Positions 60,027 through 64,000 of a stretch of DNA of 64,000 bases are shown here, one piece after another. The number at the start of each line of letters is the position of its first letter. Position 1 is the first letter of the stretch. The DNA is from Thermincola ferriacetica. Its GTDB lineage: Bacteria; Bacillota; Thermincolia; Thermincolales; Thermincolaceae. The notes below the pieces were generated by a model. It had not been told where the DNA came from. It made no database searches and was given only the letters and a program-made list of their open reading frames with translations. The position numbers were made by a program, and so were the translations under genes. The stretch lies in NCBI RefSeq assembly GCF_001263415.1, contig NZ_LGTE01000005.1, positions 1 to 64,000 of the forward strand, given 5' to 3'.

Positions 60027-61940
60027 TCACCTGACTTTTTCTTTTATTTCTTTGGTTATTAGGGCCACAAAATCATCTGCACTTACAGCGCCTTTGTCGC
60101 CTTCGCCACGTTTTCTGACGGCAACGGTCCCGGTTTCCATTTCCTTATCCCCAACAACCAGCATGTAGGGTACTTTTTCCACCTGAGCTTCCCTGATTTT
60201 ATACCCGATCTTTTCATTACGAGCATCAACCTCAACCCGGACGCCCTTTTCTTTTAACCGGTCGGCTACTTTTTCGGCGTATTGTTTACTCCTGTCTGTT
60301 ACCGTCATGATTTTTGCCTGAACAGGTGACAACCAGACAGGCAGAGCTCCGGCAAAATGTTCGATTAGAATCCCGATAAAGCGCTCAATACTGCCAAAAA
60401 CAACCCTATGAATCATGACCGGCCTGTGTTTCTGTCCATCTTCACCTACATAAGTCAGGTCAAATTTTTCCGGCATGAGGAAATCCAATTGGATTGTACC
60501 GCACTGCCAGGTTCTGCCTAGGCAGTCCATCAGATGGAAGTCTATTTTGGGTCCATAGAAGGCACCGTCACCCTCGTTAATCTTGAAATCCATACCTTTG
60601 GCTGCCAGTGCTTCTTTCAAAGCATTTGTGGCCAGGTCCCAAATTTCATCGGAACCCATTGCTTTTTCCGGTTTGGTACTCAGCTCCACGTGGTATTTAA
60701 AACCAAATACTTTGTAAAAATTATCTATCAGATCAATAACCCTAATGATTTCATCTTTTATCTGGCTCGGCAGCATAAAGATATGGGCATCATCCTGGGT
60801 AAAGCATCTTACACGCATCAAACCGTGCAGCACGCCGGACATTTCGTGCCGGTGCACCAGACCCAATTCTGCCAGCCTGATCGGGAAATCCCGGTAGCTG
60901 TGCAGCCTGGTTTTATAAACCAGAATACTGCCGGGACAGTTCATGGGTTTAACGGCAAAATCAATGTCGTCAATTTTGGTAAAGTACATATTTTCACGGT
61001 AGTGGTCCCAGTGGCCCGATTGTTCCCATAAAGACCGGTTCAGGATTATGGGAGTCCTGATTTCCTGGTATCCGGCCTTTTCATGCTGTTCGCGCCAGAA
61101 TTTCTCCAGTTCGTTCCTGACAATCATCCCCTTGGGATGGAAAAAAGGAAAGCCGGGCCCTTCTTCCTGAATGGAGAAAAGGTCTAACTCAGCGCCCAGT
61201 TTGCGGTGATCACGTTTTTTCGCCTCTTCCAGGCGGAATAAGTATTCATCAAGTAAACTTTTCTTGGGGAAGGAAGTTCCGTAAATCCGTTGCAGCATTT
61301 TATTCTTTTCACTGCCGCGCCAATAAGCGCCCGCCAGGCTCATGAGTTTAATTGCTTTAAGTTTTCCGGTACTGGGTACGTGCGGACCGGCACACAGGTC
61401 AACAAAATCTCCCTGTTTATAGCAACTGATAACGGCGTCTTCCGGGAGGTCATTAATCAGTTCTACTTTATAGGGTTCCCCCATTTCGTTAAACAGCTTC
61501 AGGGCTTCTTCCCTGGACAGTTCGGACCTTTCAAAGGGGAGGTCCTGCTGAACGATTTTCTCCATCTCTTTTTCTATCTTCTCTAAATCTTCCGGAGTAA
61601 AGTTTTCTTTCACATCAAAATCATAATAATATCCGTCGGTAATAGCCGGGCCGATTCCCAGTTTTGTTTCAGGAAACAAATGCTTGACTGCCTGTGCCAA
61701 CACGTGGGAAGAACTGTGGCGAAATACCTCCCGCCCCTCTTCGTCATCGAAAGTAAGAATTTCCAAGGTACTGTCTTCGTTAACCGGTCGGGACATATCC
61801 ACCAATTTGCCGTTAAGCCTGGCAACCAAAGCGTTCTTGGCTAAACGGGGGCTGATATCACCTGCTATATCGGTAATAGTTGTGCCGGCTTCATATTCTC
61901 TTATACTACCGTCTTTTAAAGAAATTTTGATTTTTGCCAT
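60027..61940 (-). CDS. thrS: Threonyl-tRNA synthetase
   Basis: 637 residues: TGS domain (residues 1-60), an editing domain with HSSSHVLAQAVKHLFP and CxGPH (VDLCAGPHVPSTG), the class II core (motif 2 LVHRHEMSGVLHGLMRVRCFTQDDAH, zinc-binding Cys in MNCPGS) and a C-terminal anticodon-binding domain. It charges tRNA-Thr and clears Ser-tRNA-Thr. The ATG follows GGAGG. A T-box leader precedes it. infC lies downstream with its own leader. Confidence 0.97.
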   Translation of the reverse strand: MAKIKISLKDGSIREYEAGTTITDIAGDISPRLAKNALVARLNGKLVDMSRPVNEDSTLEILTFDDEEGREVFRHSSSHVLAQAVKHLFPETKLGIGPAITDGYYYDFDVKENFTPEDLEKIEKEMEKIVQQDLPFERSELSREEALKLFNEMGEPYKVELINDLPEDAVISCYKQGDFVDLCAGPHVPSTGKLKAIKLMSLAGAYWRGSEKNKMLQRIYGTSFPKKSLLDEYLFRLEEAKKRDHRKLGAELDLFSIQEEGPGFPFFHPKGMIVRNELEKFWREQHEKAGYQEIRTPIILNRSLWEQSGHWDHYRENMYFTKIDDIDFAVKPMNCPGSILVYKTRLHSYRDFPIRLAELGLVHRHEMSGVLHGLMRVRCFTQDDAHIFMLPSQIKDEIIRVIDLIDNFYKVFGFKYHVELSTKPEKAMGSDEIWDLATNALKEALAAKGMDFKINEGDGAFYGPKIDFHLMDCLGRTWQCGTIQLDFLMPEKFDLTYVGEDGQKHRPVMIHRVVFGSIERFIGILIEHFAGALPVWLSPVQAKIMTVTDRSKQYAEKVADRLKEKGVRVEVDARNEKIGYKIREAQVEKVPYMLVVGDKEMETGTVAVRKRGEGDKGAVSADDFVALITKEIKEKVR

Positions 61941-61975
61941 TTTTCTACCTCCAGGTCCTCAAATAATGAAAATAT

Positions 61976-62230
61976 TAAAACCTCCCGCCACTGAATTATA
62001 ATTCCAGGGACGAGAGGTATGTTTCCCGCGGTTCCACCCAGGTTCCTAATAACCCCTGCGGATTATTAAGCACTCATCACAGGATAACGGCCTGTCCGTC
62101 CCGGTTTAGTGTTATTTCCACCGGGATGCTCCAAGGCGGTTCTTCGATATTTCCCCCCTACCGGGGCTTCCAGCCTCGACCCCGGCTCTCTGTAAGGTTA
62201 AAAATATCTACTCTTCCTCTTCCTCGCATT
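61976..62230 (-). promoter_or_regulatory. T-box leader of thrS
   Basis: Minus strand T-box GGGTGGAACCGCGG at plus 62039-62026. The terminator ACCTCTCG/CGGGAGGT (plus 62018-62011 and 61987-61980) is followed by TTTTAATATTTT. By alignment with the ileS and pheS leaders here, the specifier is in GAAGAACCGCC, ACC for threonine. Confidence 0.93.
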
Positions 62231-62287
62231 TGATTACTTATCAACCACTTTCAATGCCTTCATTATAATCTCTGGTCAAAGGGCTTG

Positions 62288-62890
62288 TCAAGCTCGTATC
62301 TGCAGTAAAATAACCTGCAAACACCCAATAAAGAAGCCCAGTACTCCGCCTAAAACTTCAATATGTTTAAGTTCCCTGGAAGCAATGCCAAAAATAAGCT
62401 GTTCAAGTTCCTGCAGGTTGAAATTATTCACCTTTTCCTCCACTATCGGAGCCACATGTAAATCCTCCCTGAGATGCTCCGCCATTTTATCCATAACACG
62501 GTCAATAATTTTCGGCATTTCTCTGTCCAAAATTTCCTCGGCCGCCTGTCCCAGCAAATGGCGGATTGAAATAGGCAAGAAATTCGGGATCTTTTGCATG
62601 ATACGGCTTTTGATAATTTCCTTAGCCGATTTTTCAAAATTGGCCGTTACCCGGTGGCTGCTGAACTGGGCCAGTACATCTTCAACACAGAGCAATTGTC
62701 CTTCAATTATCTCGCCCAGGTTTTTGGCCATCTCCTTTTGTCTTTTGGGAATAACCCCCTGAAAAACCCAATTAGTCAAAGGAATTTTAACAGGCTTATA
62801 TGGCCAAAACAGCATTTTTATGGCCAAAACATTGGTAATCCAGCCGATTAAAGCGCTGATCACGGGTATCGTTAAAAGCTTCCAGTCCAT
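62288..62890 (-). CDS. DUF445 family membrane protein
   Basis: 200 residues with an N-terminal hydrophobic segment (LLTIPVISALIGWITNVLAIKMLFWP), the VFQGVIPKRQKEMAKNLGEIIEGQL motif, and a C-terminal hydrophobic helix (VLGGVLGFFIGCLQVILLQ). This order is that of YheB/DUF445 proteins, unknown in function though linked to spore or envelope biology in Bacillus. The second ATG, 62890, 7 nt after GGAGG, is the better start. Confidence 0.88.
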   Translation of the reverse strand: MDWKLLTIPVISALIGWITNVLAIKMLFWPYKPVKIPLTNWVFQGVIPKRQKEMAKNLGEIIEGQLLCVEDVLAQFSSHRVTANFEKSAKEIIKSRIMQKIPNFLPISIRHLLGQAAEEILDREMPKIIDRVMDKMAEHLREDLHVAPIVEEKVNNFNLQELEQLIFGIASRELKHIEVLGGVLGFFIGCLQVILLQIRA

Positions 62891-62974
62891 ATCCATTCCT
62901 CCGGCTTCCGATACTGACTAAACTATACCAGATATTCAGAAACCGCGCAATATGTCGAAACAAACCAAAAGAAT

Positions 62975-63397
62975 TACCGCTGTAAGGTAAAACAACCGTT
63001 GCTCTGAAGCTCCGGGCAAAGACAGTGTAAACTTCGTTCAGTTGAAATCACTGAACCCGGCCAAATCGTCGTCCGTGACTCAATGGCCGGGTTTCCTGCG
63101 TCCATGCCGGAAACAGTGATTTCAAGCCTTCACTGTCGTTAACACTGTCTACCCTCCCTCCGCCAGGTCACAACTTATTGTTTTACCTCCACAGCATTAT
63201 CTGCGACTACAAGACACTGGCTGTTTCACTAATAAAGCAGCTACCCACAGGAACGGAAGGATGGAAGGGGTGCTGAGGCTACCGTTAAGGAGCGACTGCG
63301 TTCGCAAAACCGCAGGCAGGAAGGCGGGGAGTTCCCGCATGTTTGAAGATAGCGAAGGCCGCCGGGAAGTCCGGCGCTCAACTTATGTTGAGTGCCT
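62975..63397 (-). repeat. 413-bp dispersed repeat, copy 2 (inverted)
   Basis: The reverse complement of this segment is colinear with 17257-17669. Its two outer blocks are about 90 percent identical to copy 1, and nearly all pairs of the three-way-junction fold are kept (ACAGTGTTAAC outer stem, TTGAAATCACTG stem, the CCCGGCCA hairpin). The central part has diverged. No TIR of the element A type borders it, so this unit appears to move or persist on its own. It lies between DUF445 and ytxC. Confidence 0.8.
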
Positions 63398-63419
63398 ATT
63401 TAGAAATATGCGGCATCGG

Positions 63420-64000
63420 TCAATGTTTCTGCAAATGCACCTCGTTTTCCCGGCAAAGTTCACAACCACCACAATACTTGACCCGCTCCCCGAAAACACC
63501 GACAATTGTGTCAATACTGGTTAACATTTTATCCTCTTCCCGGCAATGTAGGATTATGGTAGTAGGCGCTATTGTTATCAAGGCGCTTATCAGCAGGTCT
63601 TCATAATTAAGTTCACTGTCCCCAAGCTCGACAATAAATCCATCCAGGTATTCGCAGTTAATGCTTTTGTTTGATGCGTCCAGCAGTTTAAACATACCTG
63701 AAGGTTGGATAAGCACCTGTACCACATCCAGCCGGGGTTCCTGAATATCTACAAAGTATTTGAGCAGGCGAAGAAATTCTTTATACTCTTTATCCAACAG
63801 ATAATCGTCAGCAGCTTTTTCCGCGATTTTCGTCAATTCCTCAATATACTCTTTTAAGCGAAACCTGATAAACCCTTCGATAACTATGTTGTTGTTCGTC
63901 TGCAGGTATTCCAGAACCCGTCTTAAAATGAGACTCTTCCGACTTAATTGCTCATACATGGCTTCTCCGTTTTCGTGACCTAAATTTAAATGTTTTAGGG
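63420..64000 (-). CDS. ytxC: Sporulation protein YtxC, 5' end beyond the window
   Basis: The frame is open to the window edge (an internal Met is at 63959), so this is the C-terminal about 192 residues. Family features are FIRFRLKEYIEELTKIAEKAADDYLLDKEYKEFL and the C-terminal CCxC-like YCGGCELC, with MLTSIDTIVGVFGERVKYC. YtxC proteins are conserved in endospore formers and of unknown biochemical function. The full protein is usually about 280 residues. Confidence 0.88.
   Translation of the reverse strand, partial: LKHLNLGHENGEAMYEQLSRKSLILRRVLEYLQTNNNIVIEGFIRFRLKEYIEELTKIAEKAADDYLLDKEYKEFLRLLKYFVDIQEPRLDVVQVLIQPSGMFKLLDASNKSINCEYLDGFIVELGDSELNYEDLLISALITIAPTTIILHCREEDKMLTSIDTIVGVFGERVKYCGGCELCRENEVHLQKH

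Overview
The window looks like a chromosome segment from an endospore-forming, low-to-mid GC Gram-positive anaerobe of the class Clostridia. The evidence is an SspF-like small acid-soluble spore protein, a YtxC sporulation protein, three T-box leaders (ileS, pheST, thrS), PyrR attenuation and a PduL-type phosphotransacylase. Multiheme c-type cytochromes point to a metal-reducing or otherwise electroactive member of the Peptococcaceae, perhaps Thermincola-like; the genus is inference from gene content only.

Layout. 0.1-10.8 kb: one de novo pyrimidine operon on the minus strand (pyrR-pyrB-pyrC-carA-carB-pyrK-pyrD-pyrF-pyrE), with a consensus promoter and two PyrR-type attenuators. 10.9-16.9 kb: small proteins, a membrane-anchored Mrr-like protein, an orphan-looking c-di-GMP-I riboswitch, rluD-lspA, a YteA-type zinc finger protein, a nitroreductase and a two-gene ThrE-type exporter. 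17.0-17.85 kb: a non-coding palindromic repeat composite. 17.9-22.5 kb: a four-gene electron-transfer operon encoding a 12-heme membrane-anchored NapC-like cytochrome, a TPR protein, an NHL propeller and a secreted hexaheme cytochrome. In that last protein the spacing and flanking residues of the heme motifs recall the filament-forming OmcS. Upstream lies a NarL-type regulator with Glu in place of the phosphorylatable Asp.

23.9-28.2 kb: a Gln-rich protein, a second terminator-associated palindromic element, the DUF711/ACT pair, pduL, a 58-aa ORF and a GNAT acetyltransferase. 28.2-32.7 kb: a signalling cassette containing a membrane HD-GYP protein fused to an RsbT/RsbW-like kinase domain, FapA (DUF342) and a STAS anti-anti-sigma protein. 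32.9-42.4 kb: SASP, ileS with T-box, a nucleoside phosphorylase-like gene, a DUF167 gene with an apparent CTG start, divIVA, tyrS and a class A PBP. 42.4-51.3 kb: DUF2148, mutS2, a double-module U32 protein, a NIF3-like protein, polX and zapA. 51.4-62.9 kb: pheST with T-box, a SpoU methyltransferase, a Trk/Ktr potassium system, rplT-rpmI-infC with an L20-type leader, thrS with T-box and a DUF445 protein. 62.97-63.4 kb: a second, inverted copy of the roughly 415-bp repeat found at 17.26-17.67 kb. The window ends inside ytxC.

The most unusual features are the OmcS-like hexaheme operon, the c-di-GMP riboswitch whose P3 arm is split by a dispersed hairpin repeat (a related repeat is inserted in frame in pyrK), two families of palindromic repeats without a transposase, and the c-di-GMP/partner-switching fusion protein.
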